From: Ophiothrix spiculata
Taxonomy: Eukaryota; Echinodermata; Ophiuroidea; Amphilepidida; Ophiotrichidae
Strand: one strand, 5' to 3'
Assembly (NCBI GenBank): GCA_000969725.1
Contig: JXSR01S015623.1
Length of the DNA: 58,338 nt
Shown piece by piece: positions 43,341 to 55,736 of the stretch (position 1 is the first letter of the stretch; every line of letters begins with the position of its first letter). The translations under genes and the position numbers were made by a program. A model generated the notes under the pieces. That model searched no databases, was not told the origin of the DNA, and saw only the letters and a list, made by a program, of their open reading frames with translations.

Positions 43341-43964
43341 GTACTCCATTGATTCTGACTGTAAATTTTAGTTCCATTATTTGACTTATTTCCAATACTC
43401 GAGGGCAATTTATCTAAATCAATCCACATCTCTGTAGACTGTTTTGCATCATAAGCAAGTGGAGATCAAGATCAGTCTAAATCTCCAAAGCATAACTGTT
43501 GTGTGCATATTTTGCCAGGATCGCTGCAAGTTTAGCATGTCCTAGAAGCCTTTTGTATTAGTAAACTTCTAACCAATCAGAATATGCTGCTGTAGTATTT
43601 TAAGTCAATTAATACCAAAAATTAAATATAAATTAACTATGATTCATCAAGAACTGCAGCTTATATACCCATCAATTAATGGTATTAAAGCTTTAAATTT
43701 ACCATGTACTTTCTTTAAAATATCTAAGTTGAAATTAATGATCAAGTAATGTGTTATAATTTTCTTGCCTACAAAATTGATTTGTTAACCATACTCCACT
43801 TTCATTCATGCTTGTGAAAAGAATAGAGCTCTTTTAGACATTGAGTTACTTTAGTTATCCTCTGTTTGTTCATGCAATACGAGAAAATATTAATGACTTT
43901 GGTTTGTATCACATGAAACTGAAAGACCAGTGTAATATGAACCCAAGCCATTAATATTTTTGTA

Positions 43965-44979
43965 CAGTGTGTCCCAGAATGAAGTTATCAAGATTTCAAT
44001 TTATAAATTATCCAAGACAATGAAAGTTGGTGACAATTGTGCCTGATGTCTCCACTTGCTTTGGTGCAAAAATAAAGAAAATCCATGCATTTATTTTATA
44101 GAAGTGAGCATTTGAAGCTGCAGAGGAGTTTGGACACTTTTCCCAGTTTGGAGAAGTCGTAAAAATCCAGTGGTGATTTTCAGCGACAGTATGCGAGCAA
44201 GGATGTCATCTTTTACCAACATTTCTGTTTTGTTTCACTTGTTGCTACTCCTTGATGATGCCCTGGAGTCTTAATGAAAGTTCAGTTGAATGTTAACTCG
44301 GCTTCTACCTTGTTGTCAACATGCTTCTTTTTTGCAGTTCCTTCTGCCATCTGATACCATAAGCTTTATATTTTCTGACATTTTTAAGATGGGATATACT
44401 CGTGCGATAAGGATTTCTAGCTCCTGGAAATGTTTAATAAATCTTTCCATTCTTTCAATGATACCAGCACTTTGCAGATATTGGTCAATCATGATACTCT
44501 TTTCTCCACTGACAGATGAGGTGTAATGTTTGCTTTGAATTACCATATTCCTGCTACCAGGGTATCGGCCCTTTAGCGTGCTTTCAAAGGGCCTGCTAAA
44601 TGATTTTCCTAAACAATTACTTAATAAAATTTACTAAATGATTTTTACACATAAAAAGGAACCATATTTAGGTTAAAATAATCTTGAAAACAAAAACACT
44701 AATAATTGAACAAATATTTTCATGAATATGTCTATAAAGATGGCGTTCTTCGTTGCTGTGGAATTTTTACAACTTACCCAAACTGGGAAAAGTGTCCAAA
44801 CTTCTGTTGAGCTTCAAACGTCCACTTCTAAAAAACAAATAAATGGATTTTCTTTATTTTTGCACCACGGCAAGTCAAGACATCAGGCATGATTGTCACC
44901 AAGTTTCATTGTCTGGAATAATTTGAGTTTTGTATTATGTAGCGTAGAAATCTTGATAACTTCATTCTGGGACACACTG
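43965..44979. mobile_element. Tc1/mariner-type element, 1015 bp, long inverted ends
   Basis: Ends CAGTGTGTCCCAGAATGAAG mirrored exactly at the right, TA on both sides. Arms of about 190 bp include AAGATTTC, CATTTATTT and TTTGGACACTTTTCCCAGTT. The middle has only 76-78 codon open frames on both strands with no DDE motif that I could recognise. Confidence 0.87.
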
Positions 44980-46175
44980 TATTGCATGAGAACAAAGAGG
45001 GAGTAACAAATTTTATCACTCAGTAAATAAGAATTTTTTTTGTAGCAAAAGCTTGAAAATGCTAGTAACTTTGTTCTTTTATATTTGTCATAATATTGCA
45101 ATCAATTTTAGTTTTGTAGTTTTCCAGGCTTGATTGACAGCTGTGCACGCCATTTAATTCTATCGGCATCATTAGTAAAATGCGTTACAGTTATTCTTGC
45201 ATGCACAACAACCATGCACACTTTGTAATGCAACTATATATCATGTTCCAAAAGCGCACGTGTTAAAAGAGCTGTATGATGCAATTTTTTTATTTCACAT
45301 GGAGAATTTCGTATCATACAGAACTTTAAGTCTAATGCAATATGGAAATATCCTTTATATCAATTATCTAAATTGTTGTATTTTTATCTACTGAGTGATA
45401 AAGTGCCGTATGACCTGGTTTTTGTTTGGCCTAAAAACTAGCACACTCAGTACTGGCCTGAAGCTCTACTTTGAGATCTATAAAACCTAGAACTATAAAC
45501 CGGTTGACTGTTATTTTTTTGTCCAGCAGTACGCGTGCACACAGCTTGCTTTGTTTAGGGACCGTGCTTTAATCAAAACTCCTGCTTTTTCCGTGTCTTT
45601 CTATGCAATCATTCAATCAATGATGCGCATGCATACTGCCGGGCAAAGCAGTAACAATTGATGTCATGTATCGACTAGGCTATACTTCCAGAGTTATCAA
45701 AATCTTGGTTTACATTAAGATTATATGTAATATTTGTGAATTTTATTGCCAATTTGTCTGCATGTGTAAACTTACTTCTGCACATTTTATTATCATAGGT
45801 TATTATGATTTCTTGCCTTTCAATCTTATCAATGTGCTAATTATCCCCTTCCCTCCCCTATAACTATCAAAAAATTATGTAAACTTTGAATTTATTATTG
45901 ACTTATAATTTTCTATGATACATTATTGTTATATATACTTCAATATAGACTTTTTTTTATAGTTTTGTACATCTGAGTTTTTAAAAGCAAGAATTGAATA
46001 TAGACAACTAGAGTGCCTACTAGGAGAAAACAAAAAATGCGATTGAAACCATCACCCCTAAGATGGGCTGGAAAAGCTGTTGTTTGAATGCATAGCCAAG
46101 GAGAGTGTTTGAGTCAGGGTGATATAACCATCCCTGGATCAACTGCAGCAGAGATGTAGGAGTTAATCTTCAATT
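44980..46175. other. Downstream flank, no gene seen
   Basis: AT-rich sequence with short unrecognised open frames. Confidence 0.55.
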
Positions 46176-46389
46176 GGGCAATCTACACGGAGGTGCAAAT
46201 CCAGATGAATGCGCATCTCCGTAAACCGCTTTGCAGTAGACTGTGGCTACATGGGCATCAGATCCAGATCTCCTGTACAACACCCTGTGTACATGCGTAC
46301 GTGTTAAGCGGTCTGCAGAGATGCGGATCTCAGATCTGGATCTCGAAGATGTGCATGTATCTGGATCTGCACTCCTTGTAGATTGCCCC
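46176..46389. mobile_element. MITE family M1, copy 3
   Basis: Starts GGGCAATCTACACGGAG and ends CTTGTAGATTGCCCC, 214 bp, with the same GATCCAGATC-rich interior. Confidence 0.87.
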
Positions 46390-46564
46390 AAAGCCTTGTG
46401 ATCTAGAAACAAGGTCTAAATGATTGACAACCCAGCTTAAAGGTGATGGTTTCACCCATTAAGTCAGTTTGCTCAGAGTTAATATATTCTGGAGTTCTGA
46501 ATTTAATTCTAATATTTCATTGAATATAGCCTGACTATGTAATTGTTACATATTTTGATGATGA

Positions 46565-46821
46565 TATGTGACGCGTTACATCAAAAGGTACAAGTTGTCT
46601 ACCTTTGACAAAATTGAGATTTCTGTGTTACTTTAAAGAGAATAAATTAAGCTTTAAAATGATACCTTGCTTGTGAAAATTGAAGTTTAAATTTTGAAGA
46701 TATGGTGAATAAAGATGACAATTTTCTTATTATTTTCTTTATAATTTACGAGCTTTATTTGCCTGTATCTCAAAATTTACTTGGCCGAGAACTTGTACCT
46801 TTTGATGTAACGCATCACATA
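46565..46821. mobile_element. Inverted-repeat element, about 257 bp
   Basis: ATATGTGACGCGTTACATC and AAAAGGTACAAGTT are mirrored by AACTTGTACCTTTT and GATGTAACGCATCACATAT. Confidence 0.88.
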
Positions 46822-47931
46822 TTTCTAATGATACAGTATTGCCATTTTCATCATTGAACAAATTCAGTCTTGTTTTCAATAAGGCACCCTCGGTTTTCTC
46901 TAATTTTCTGCTTTTATCCATATTGTATTCCAATTGATGTGCTAATGTATCCTACATGAAATACTCTTCAAAATGTTGGTCCATTTTTAAAAAGTATGTG
47001 ATTTTCTAATTATGATCAGGGCTCCAACAATAATTATAACACAAGTGGACTATGCTCGCTATGGATATATTTAAAAAGATGTAATTCATCTATCTTAACA
47101 ACAATGATCATAATCAACTGAAAATTTTTCACATTTGTTTAATTTGTCATCATTTTAAATAGATGGAAAAGGGCAAAGGTGAAATCGTAGAAATATTTGT
47201 AAACTTTTGAAATTGATCTATTGTTTATATGTGCTGATCATGTGCTAAAGTGGACAACTCTCATATTCAACTTTAATGCAATTGTGCTTTCTGCTAACAT
47301 AAAACATTACAGTCTTTCAAAATAATAAGTGTCTATGGGTGAAGGATTTTGAAGGTGATGTTGTTTCTACACTTGGTCGTGTGAAAACAAACTCATTTAC
47401 GCACATATTTATGATGTTTGATCATTTGAATTTAAGTATTCATGGAATACTAAAAGGTGGTTTCTGAGTAGCTGTCGTTGCGGCAGACGACCAAGCTTGT
47501 AGGTGCAGCAGACGACTAAGCATTTGCAATTTTAAGTTGTCGTAATGTAGCACAACATAGTTGCTTAATGCCACGATGGTGTGTCGCAAGAAATGGTGAA
47601 TTTATTCCAACTCTAAATATTGTGTCGATGCGACCATCATGACAGGGTATAATCCATATATCTACTTGTTGTGCATGCCACAATAATTTCCAGATGCGAC
47701 AAGGTCGAGTTTCAGGCTTGCCGACCGTCCCGCATTTCGCAGGACAGTCTAGCATTTGAGACTTTTAAAACCTTAAAATATGGGACGTCCCGCATTTCCA
47801 TACTGCAAAAAAAGAAAAAAAAAAAGAAAATTACTAGCATGATGAAACTATTTAAATTTTTTCAGATCAGAATATATCAATCCATGTTTTATGTACTTTC
47901 TGAGCCAAAATGGTGAAGAAAAGTCATGTTA
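46822..47931. other. Downstream flank, no gene seen
   Basis: A low-copy stretch with GTCCCGCATTTC occurring twice near 47726-47800. No gene supported. Confidence 0.5.
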
Positions 47932-47961
47932 AGGTATACTTTAGGTCCCATCAAAAACTAT

Positions 47962-47993
<32 letters not shown>

Positions 47994-48117
47994 AACTAAC
48001 CCTAACCCTAATCATACACCCTAACCCTAACCCTAACCCTAAATTAAACCTAACCCTAACACTAACCCTAAACCCTAACCCTAAAATTATGGATGGGACC
48101 TAAAGTACACTTGGTCC
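47932..48117 (-). mobile_element. Telomere-repeat-cored inverted-repeat element, copy 2
   Basis: Reverse orientation to copy 1: reads AGGTATACTTTAGGTCCC, then CCCTAA repeats, then ACCTAAAGTACACTTGGTCC. It is flanked by the 9-bp direct repeat GTCATGTTA (47923-47931 and 48118-48126). The same irregular core landmarks (TTAGTGTTAGGG, GGTTTAATTTAGG, GGGTATAGTTT) occur in the same order as in copy 1, with more hexamer units between them, so both derive from one parent element. Confidence 0.9.
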
Positions 48118-48459
48118 GTCATGTTATTTGCCAAAAAATCTTTCAAATTAAAAAGTAACATGGTTCTGATGGAGGAGCTCGCTACGCGTTCCCAAAGTGT
48201 CCCGTTTTTGGATTTCCGATTTTCTTAAGTCACATAAAGCGATGTGACCATCCACCACAAACCATGAGCAAAGTTAGCTCCTTGTCAATTTTTTTATTGC
48301 AGGTTCAAAACAAAGAATACTTCCAGCTCTGAAATGGTATTTAGTTTATACGTTTTGATATATGTTTTATAGCTCTTACTTTTGAACCAAACCTGAAAAC
48401 CCCCACAAATATGGTACCATATTAAAGATAAATAAACAAACTGTCCATGGATAACACTA

Positions 48460-48562
48460 AAGGTCAGATTCCTTTTATCCGTTTGCACTGTAAGGTTACT
48501 GATACACATGGAGGTATTATTTAAAGCACACAATTGAAAGTGGATAAAAGGAATCTGACCTT
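48460..48562. mobile_element. Short inverted repeat
   Basis: AAGGTCAGATTCCTTTTATCC-type arm (21 bp, first 20 exact) is mirrored at 48542-48562. No target duplication was identified. Confidence 0.7.
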
Positions 48563-48824
48563 AACTGAATATTGACCTTTGGATCAAAAACATACCTTTC
48601 GACATGGTGCGTCACTTTTCAATCATGAATGTATAGTCGTAATTTAATTTAGATATAAAATGTATTGTGAGAATGATTATATTATATGGAAATATAGCAA
48701 ATATTTTAACAGATTTCTATAAAAGCCAGATTGCTTGCTGATTAAATAATTTAAAGGGGCAATTCATGATCAAATCTTGCTGAATATTCACTTATTTTCA
48801 ATGTTTATCCATGTGGTAGTAACA

Positions 48825-48975
48825 AAATTAATATGCAGTGATTTGGTCATAATCAATCACTACTAGACTCTTACACAATACAAAACCATCAGTTCACAAT
48901 GTTGTAGAATACAAGGGATATGCTATAGATCTCGTATTAGAGTCTGATTGTTACATACTTCAAGGTTTATAGAGT
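48825..48975. repeat. Partial relative of the 4161-5105 element
   Basis: Shares in reverse order AATATGCAGTGATTTGG, TACAAGGGATATGCTATAG and CATACTTCAAGGTTTATAG with 4161-4330. Confidence 0.8.
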
Positions 48976-49094
48976 ATAGAGTTGGGGATAGATTTAGGGA
49001 TGAAAAAATGAGGATTTAGGATTATTTTTAAGCTTAGTGATTGTGAGGAAATCTGCTATGTTATGGGCACTGGTAGAGATTTATGAAATCAGTA

Positions 49095-49320
49095 ATATTT
49101 TATTCTGTCCTTTCTACTTCGTGGCCATCACATTGTGGATTAAAAGGACAGTATTCATTTATAATTTTTGTACATACAAAATTGCATATTCTTTATGATA
49201 TTCAGATCAATTGCATTTGTTTCTGAAGAATCATGATGAAATGTTGCGTCCTTTCTTACTACTCTGTAGCCATCGCATTGTGGATACAGAGGATGGTGTG
49301 CATTCATTATTTTTTTTTAT
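49095..49320. repeat. Diverged tandem pair
   Basis: Two versions of TGT(A/G)GCCATC(A/G)CATTGTGGAT, with similar flanks (CCTTTCT before, TTCATT after), lie about 150 bp apart. Confidence 0.6.
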
Positions 49321-49659
49321 GTGTAATTAATTCATTTAAGATACTTGGAGTCTGGGACTCGACAGGATATCAATCTTTACTGAAATTGAATCCCACAATG
49401 CACTGATAAAGCATAATGATGTACCCTAATAGGCGTGAAATGGATGTGCACTACCATCCATCCCAAACAACAATTCAAATTGCCCGCTTTTATGTATATG
49501 AATTGCAGGAGCTGGAGCTAATGTCACGGCTTATTAGTTTTATAGGCAAAATTGTGTTTGGGCTAAAATTTCAGTAAAGATTGATTTCCGGTTGGAAAAC
49601 CCAGGATCGACGTATTGATTTACAACTCGTAAGGCTGATTCATATGTTTTTATAAGTTA

Positions 49660-50160
49660 CCAAATATTTGGTGCCACAAGTCTTTGCTTTTACATTATTA
49701 AATACCAATGCATTTTCTCACAATAAATGCTTGGTAATAAAAAATACCAAATGTTTGACATCACAGATATAAGTGTGGTGTGCATTGATTTTTCATCACC
49801 AAGTCTCCATATCATAAGAAAATACATCAAAGTCTATCTTCTAAATAAGCTCCCTGAAAATCATGTCCAGTGTCCAGAATATTCAAACAATCGACGCATA
49901 ATTTATATCAACTGTCAAAGCTGACGCATGAAGATCGTTATGACTGGTCAATTTTCTCCAGTGGCAAGAACTTGACATGATGATTGCGGTAACAACCAAT
50001 CACATCTAACTGTGTGAATTGCAGTGGGTTGGGTACGGCGCAGAGTACTACTTGACAACACGTGTTAATGAGTAAAAACCACCGCCAAATAAGGAGCTCA
50101 TTTCGAAGATTGACCCTAAAAATAATGTATCAGATTATTTGCACCAAATATTTGGTAGCT
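49660..50160. mobile_element. Possible inverted-repeat element (ends TTACCAAATATTTGGTGC)
   Basis: TTACCAAATATTTGGTGCCAC on the left and GCACCAAATATTTGGTAGC on the right are mirrors. The motif is itself partly palindromic, which weakens the case. Confidence 0.5.
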
Positions 50161-50537
50161 CATTAAAAGTGTGTCTGACCTTAAGTTACAGATGTATTAT
50201 TTTGTAGAGGCGTTTTATTTGATTATTGTGTGCATGTGTTTTACTTTGAAATGAAGATGAAAGTTATCAATGCAATGAAGATTCTGTTGTATATTTTTAT
50301 GTTGTAAAAATTGTATAGCTAATTTTTCATCCTCAAAACCAAATTGTAGAATTTAAGAAGTATATTTAAATTATGACTATCAATACTTTGTCCTATATTT
50401 TATATAATGGGATCTAGATTAGCCCAAATGACAGATATACTTTTGTGTGTACCAGTAACATATTTGTATCATATACCAATTGGCATGATTTAAGCCAATT
50501 AAAAATGTTAACTATTGCCCACTTATATCAGAATTGT

Positions 50538-50611
50538 ATATAAAGCAAATATTGACTGCTTTATAAACCAATTCTGCTATAAGCGATATATAAAGCAAAT
50601 ATTGACTGCTT
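50538..50611 (+). repeat. Direct repeat, two units
   Basis: TATATAAAGCAAATATTGAC followed by TGCTTT occurs twice, 51 bp apart. Confidence 0.7.
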
Positions 50612-50717
50612 TTTCATTCTTGCAACAGTAAAACCTATTTCCCTCAGTCTCTGTGATCTTTAGACTATTTCCCCTGACATTGGGTGCTATTGATGACTCA
50701 GACTAGCCATGTCATAC

Positions 50718-50970
50718 GTGATGACTCACCCCAAAAGGGGGGACTTTGCAGATGATATCAATTTTGATTTTATCATTTCATCTGTTACAGCATTTTCTAA
50801 GCTTTAAAATTACACCTTACTTGTTGAAATTGATCAAGGCGGTCAAATTTTACAACAGAAAATCTGCTGTAAATTCTTATTATTTCCTTTATTTTTTGCT
50901 GCCTATTTTCGTCAGTTTCTTGAAAAGTGTTCTGTCGCAAAGTCCCCCTTTTCGGGGGTTGAGTCATCAC
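50718..50970. mobile_element. MITE family M6, copy 1 (ends GTGATGACTCACC)
   Basis: GTGATGACTCACCCCAAAAG and GGGGGACTTTGC are mirrored by GCAAAGTCCCCCTTTTCGGG and GAGTCATCAC. 253 bp. The second copy at 54593 is reversed. Confidence 0.92.
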
Positions 50971-51270
50971 ATATATTGAACAAGTCGACCGTAACTGTGG
51001 TGCGTCTGCTCCTTAGGGGTGTTCTAACAATCAAAATTGGGTGTTTTATAAGTGCCTGCAGTGAAAATTGGCGCAACAAGTTTCTGAAAATGAGTAAGAA
51101 AGATATTTTTATAGCTTTATCATTGTTTATTGAGCCAATTTTCAGCCACAGCTCACGATTTCGGCGCAAGCACCTCTTCAGCTTTGTCTAAGTTGCTCGA
51201 ATTGGCGTAAGCTCGAAAACCTTAGCGGGAACACTGTTACACAAATAATCACTCTATGCAGTGGGACTTA

Positions 51271-51805
51271 TAGCGTGTTTCTACTGAGCAAGGGTTGCTG
51301 TGTGTCTCTGAGTGTCTTCGGATCACTTCGGGGAAGATTCGCAGTAGAAACACAAGCGGGTAACGATTTTCTGTGTGTCACACGGAAACAAAGCATCCGA
51401 AGACGTACACCTATTGAGGTGTGTGTCTTCGGGTCCCTTTGGGGAAAATTCGCAGTAGAAACACAAGCGAACGTCGGTTGCCGGGTGTACCGGAAGTGCA
51501 CCATTACAACCCCGCAAGATCTACATACGGAACGTAAACTTGGGAGATGCACTTTTTTCCCTTTTTTTTAAATGAGGAGTTTAAACATTGAATTTCTTTA
51601 CAATTTATTTATGCTAATAAATTCCAACTAAAGTAACCTGGCGTGTGACCGCAATTCATTTAGCACGTCCGGTTTCCCTGGCACGACATCCACCTTTTTG
51701 CGTTGAGTAGAAACGTGGCGTTTGTCGGTGATCCGGATCGACAACACTTGAGAAATGGTGGGTAGAAAAGGTGTACTTTGGTGGGTGCTCAGTATAAACA
51801 CGCTA
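51271..51805. mobile_element. Inverted-repeat element with internal direct repeats
   Basis: TAGCGTGTTTCTACTGAGCA is mirrored by TGCTCAGTATAAACACGCTA. Inside, GTGTCTTCGG, GGGGAAAATTCGCAGTAG and AAACACAAGCG recur about 105 bp apart. The long open frames here (up to 98 codons on both strands) follow from base composition. Confidence 0.8.
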
Positions 51806-52295
51806 ATAGTCATGTCTTAATCCATGATAGCCCAAACAAAAATCAGTCAATATTTGAATTATTGGATCTGTATCAATCTTACAGAATAAATACAGTCAAC
51901 TTATTTGTATAATATAAAGTAAGACTTTTCATCATTGGTTAGACAAATTCACTTACTATTTTATAGACAATTATTGTATTTCAATTGTAGAATTCTGCAG
52001 TATTATAATTATTTTGGTGTAAATTAAATGAATTTTGAATTATGGATGAATCTAAATGTAACTAAAACCATGATAACTTTTATGTAAGAGTACAATTGAC
52101 AATGCAAATGAAGCCATGATTTAACCATGACAATTACCCAGTGCAGATGCATGCACAGATAGGCCCATTCGTTGGTCCTGCTATGCTAAGGTCCTGTATG
52201 CTAAGGTCCTGCATGCCATGCGAAAGTCCTGTGTCCATAGGCTATTCCCTTGTAACATGATCTTCGTCACCAGGAAACTGTGACATCAAACAATG

Positions 52296-52526
52296 CTCCT
52301 GTAATCAGGAAAAACTTAGTACTACTGTTGGATACAAATTACAGAGGAAAACTGTTTTGTTTCAGGATTAAGCTACTGAATATTACAGGAAGTTTAAGAT
52401 AATTAGAAGCCTTTTCAGTGCATTTGTGTTTATTACATTTACTGTTTTGATCGCAGTTACTCCATATGGGCCTACGACTCATTTTCACAAAAAATGAACT
52501 TACTAAGTTTTTCCAGATTACAGTAG
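52296..52526. mobile_element. Inverted-repeat element
   Basis: CTGTAATCAGGAAAAACTTA is mirrored by TAAGTTTTTCCAGATTACAG near 52502-52523. About 230 bp. Confidence 0.72.
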
Positions 52527-52559
52527 AATGACTTTCAATATGTTCGGTTTTTTTATTTG

Positions 52560-53689
52560 CAGTAGGACAGCCAACGGCCTTTTGCGTAAAATTATTAAAC
52601 ATTACCCGATGTCCCGCGTAGCCTTACGCAGCAGTTTTGGCAAGCAAAAATAACCCAAAAAGGTAAATATTTTTCAAAAATATTGTTTTCGAATTTGGAT
52701 TCTTGAAAACAAATACTTTGAATGGGATTATGTTGCAAAGGCTTCAAATTTTATGGTTATTTAAAATAATTGAGATTGAAGATGTTTTAATACTTGATCA
52801 TATCACTTTTGTCCCAAATTTACGGCAAGAAAACTCGACAGAATTACCTTCAAAACCGACCCAGTCGAACTGCGTTTCATTTATATTTTCAAAATTACGA
52901 GATGCCCATCTCTGAATTTCTGGAAATATAAAGATCTATTGCTAGTCTACAACCTACTCTTATTAGTTTTTCCAAAATCATGTTGGATATTTGACAAAGG
53001 ATTTTGTTGATATTTATTTGATTTCTCAATATCATGTCCTTATTTTTACCACATCAGCCTACTTCTTAATTTTGCACGGTATCGCGTTTGCATAATTAGG
53101 ACGATAAACGCGTAAATTCTTCCGCGTTGCGCTACTCCACGCGGGGTTTCTAAACATCGCGCAGTGGAAAAGACGCGTTTGCCTCTCAAAGACAGGTGAA
53201 AATGGCCGTAAAATGTAAATAATTGAAGGCTAATGTTATGGTTATTTATTGTTAATTTCATGCTTTCATGGAGGGTGCCCATCTCGGAAATAGGCGGCTT
53301 TTATAAATCAAAGTTTGTTCTGGCAGTTAAAATAATGTTGTATACTGTAGAGCGTTGGATATTTTTCTATTCAGAGAACAAAAATGTAAACAAACTTTTT
53401 AGTATCAAGTCATAATTTTACAACAAAAACTTTGGATGAAGATTGTACAATTTTAACTGAATAATATTTGTAAAGAAAATATGGGTTTGAAAGAGTATTT
53501 CCTGAACTTTAATGTGATAACTTAAGAAATCCAGGGCGATTGTTTTTATTGATTAAAGATAATATTTCAAAATATCGCGGGAAACAACATCATCTTCGAC
53601 CCCAAAAGTTCGCAGTTCAGTGCTGCAAAGTCCTCGTGTTTAATAATTTTGTCGGCATCCTTTGATCTCGCGTTTTGGCTGTCCTACTG
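52560..53689. mobile_element. Inverted-repeat element, 1130 bp (ends CAGTAGGACAGCCAA)
   Basis: The 15-bp end CAGTAGGACAGCCAA is exactly mirrored, and AAAATTATTAAACA slightly inside is mirrored too. No transposase frame and no clear target duplication. Confidence 0.8.
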
Positions 53690-53882
53690 TTTGGTACAAC
53701 CAACAGATACAGCCTCCAAGCAAAACGAAGGTTAACTGTCTGTGTGGCATGTCACAAGGGAACAAGGAACAAAGGCACATGTCATAAGGGAACAGTCTAT
53801 GGATAAAGGGCCTTAAAAGGAGATTAGCATAACCTTCAGGGCCATGGCCATGGTATACCTTGGGTTGTGTGTGAAGTTTGCC

Positions 53883-54282
53883 TGGGTTTAAGCCCGGGGG
53901 GGGGGGGTACTCAGATTTGGTGTGGGTAGGGACGTGCCTCTGGGAAATTTGGAAAGTCACCCATCCAAATACCAATTTTTAAGAAAACTTGACACATCTT
54001 TATACCAAATCATCTAAATTTTGAGCCCAATTTAATCAAAAATCTCATTTTTTCTGTCCAAATTTGGTCTATTTTTGAAAAGTTTCTAACATTTTTAGAA
54101 GAAATGTCCACATTTGCTGCATTTGGCGCAAATTTCCAAACATTTTGAAAAGAAAACCCATCAAAATACCTCTTTTTGCGAAGAAAAGGGACCGATTGGA
54201 ATACCAGAAAGCCTAATTTTGCTACCCGAATTTGCGGCACGTCCCCATAACCCCTTTTGTACTGAGTAGCCCCCCCTCCCTG
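53883..54282. mobile_element. Inverted-repeat element with G-run ends (GGGGGGTACTCAG)
   Basis: CCCGGGGGGGGGGGTACTCAG-type left end, right end GTACTGAGTAGCCCCCCC. Inner GGGACGTGCC and GGCACGTCCCC are mirrored. About 400 bp. Confidence 0.8.
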
Positions 54283-54592
54283 GGTTTTAAGTAAAATTTA
54301 GTACTTTTGTATAATAGCCTTTATACTCACTTTATATTCTGCAATAGCTCAGTATCAAATTTTAAAGAATCAATTTGCAAGAATTTTCCTGAAATCATAA
54401 AATGTGATGAAACTGTAGTAATATTGATTAAAGTTAAGTTTACCCGAATGAAGGTCAGTGTTATATTGTTATTTTTGTATTTCAATTTATTGTAAAATTG
54501 ATAGTTTATAATATATGGAAATGGATACAATAAAAATTGTGAGAATTAGAAAGCATAGTACTTTTCCTATCTTTTAACATATGTGATGACTC

Positions 54593-54830
54593 ACCCTGAA
54601 AAGGGGGACTTTGCGACAGAACACTTTTCGCGAAACTGATGAAAATAGGCAGCAAAATATAAAGAAATTAATAAGAATTTCCAGCAGATTTTCTGTTGTA
54701 AAATTTGATTGCCTTGATCAATTTCAACAAGTAAGGTGTAATTTTAAAGCTTAGAAAATGCTGTAACAGATGAAATGATAAAATCAAAATTGATATCATC
54801 TGCAAAGTCTCCCCATATGAGCCATCATAT
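54593..54830. mobile_element. MITE family M6, copy 2 (reverse)
   Basis: Reverse-strand match of copy 1 over its length, e.g. GACAGAACACTTTTC, AATAGGCAGCAAAATA and TTGATCAATTTCAACAAGTA. The end next to 54830 is decayed (CATATGAGCCATCAT). Confidence 0.9.
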
Positions 54831-55159
54831 ATGTGGTTTAAGTAGAGATATTTTGACCGTTATCATCAATTAGTTAAAGCATGCTAAGGCCTATTCTAAT
54901 ATTATGATATAGTGCACATATTCTCAGTTCTTGTAATGTGTCTTCCTTTTAATACGATGTATAAAATGTGACAAAATATTCTCGCCTGTGATTAATGAGG
55001 ATTGTAACTTTCATTTTTTCATCTGCTCAATAATAATAATAATAATAAAAATAAAACCATATTTGTGAGCGCAAATAACATAAAAACATCTCAATGTAGA
55101 AGATCTGTTTGTGTTTTGATAAAGAATATGATTAGGAGCACAACTTTTGTGCACTTAAT

Positions 55160-55626
55160 AATTGAATACACCAGTACAAGAAAACCCCAACTCCAATAGC
55201 TCCCTTCTGTAAGTTATTCTTACAAAATATCATGATCATCTCTGAAAAGGTTTTCACATCACTAAAAAGCATTCCCATGTCTATATCCCAATCATAGTTT
55301 CACATGATTTGACCTTGTAGTTTATTTCTTTAGACATTGTTAGATAATTGTTATAGTATATAGTTGCAGAGGGGAGCTCGTGGAGTTGGGGTTTTCTTAT
55401 ATCAGCTGTTTAAATAAATCAACTATATACTATAACAATTATCTAACAATGTCTAAAAAAGTCAACTACAAGGTCAAATATGACACTATGATTGGGATAT
55501 AGACATGCATGCTTTTTAGTGATGTGAAAGCATTTTCAGAGATTTGTATGCATATATAATTGTAAGTATAATTTACAGAAGGGAGCTATTAGAGATGAGG
55601 TTTTCTTGCACTGGCGTATTTAATTT
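55160..55626. mobile_element. Fold-back element family M2, copy 2 (long arms)
   Basis: Arms of roughly 200 bp: the left contains CAAGAAAACCCCAACTCC and ATATCCCAATCATAG, then TTAGATAATTGTTATAG; the right has all of these inverted in mirror order. A small hinge of about 60 bp lies near 55365-55420. Confidence 0.88.
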
Positions 55627-55736
55627 GTTCCTTGACCAAGGAATTTTAAGCCCGCTCCACTATGGTACCACAGGACTTAAACTTGGGACTTCTGCAAAGA
55701 ACGCTTTTACTGATTGAGCCACAGAAATTTAAAAAA

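Noticed and set aside
44316-44546. Transposase fragment in the mariner-type element
   Set aside because: No DDE/D motif or helix-turn-helix signature could be seen, so no call was made.
47960-48090. True interstitial telomere from chromosome fusion or a contig end
   Set aside because: The array is bounded by inverted repeats and a 9-bp duplication, and its irregular landmarks recur in a second copy at 26964-27106.
49660-49683. Regulatory palindrome ACCAAATATTTGGT
   Set aside because: Self-complementary by composition and found at both ends of a possible element; no independent support for a factor site.
51268-51571. Overlapping 94-98 codon open frames on both strands
   Set aside because: They lie within an inverted-repeat element and have no homology features, splice context or codon pattern.
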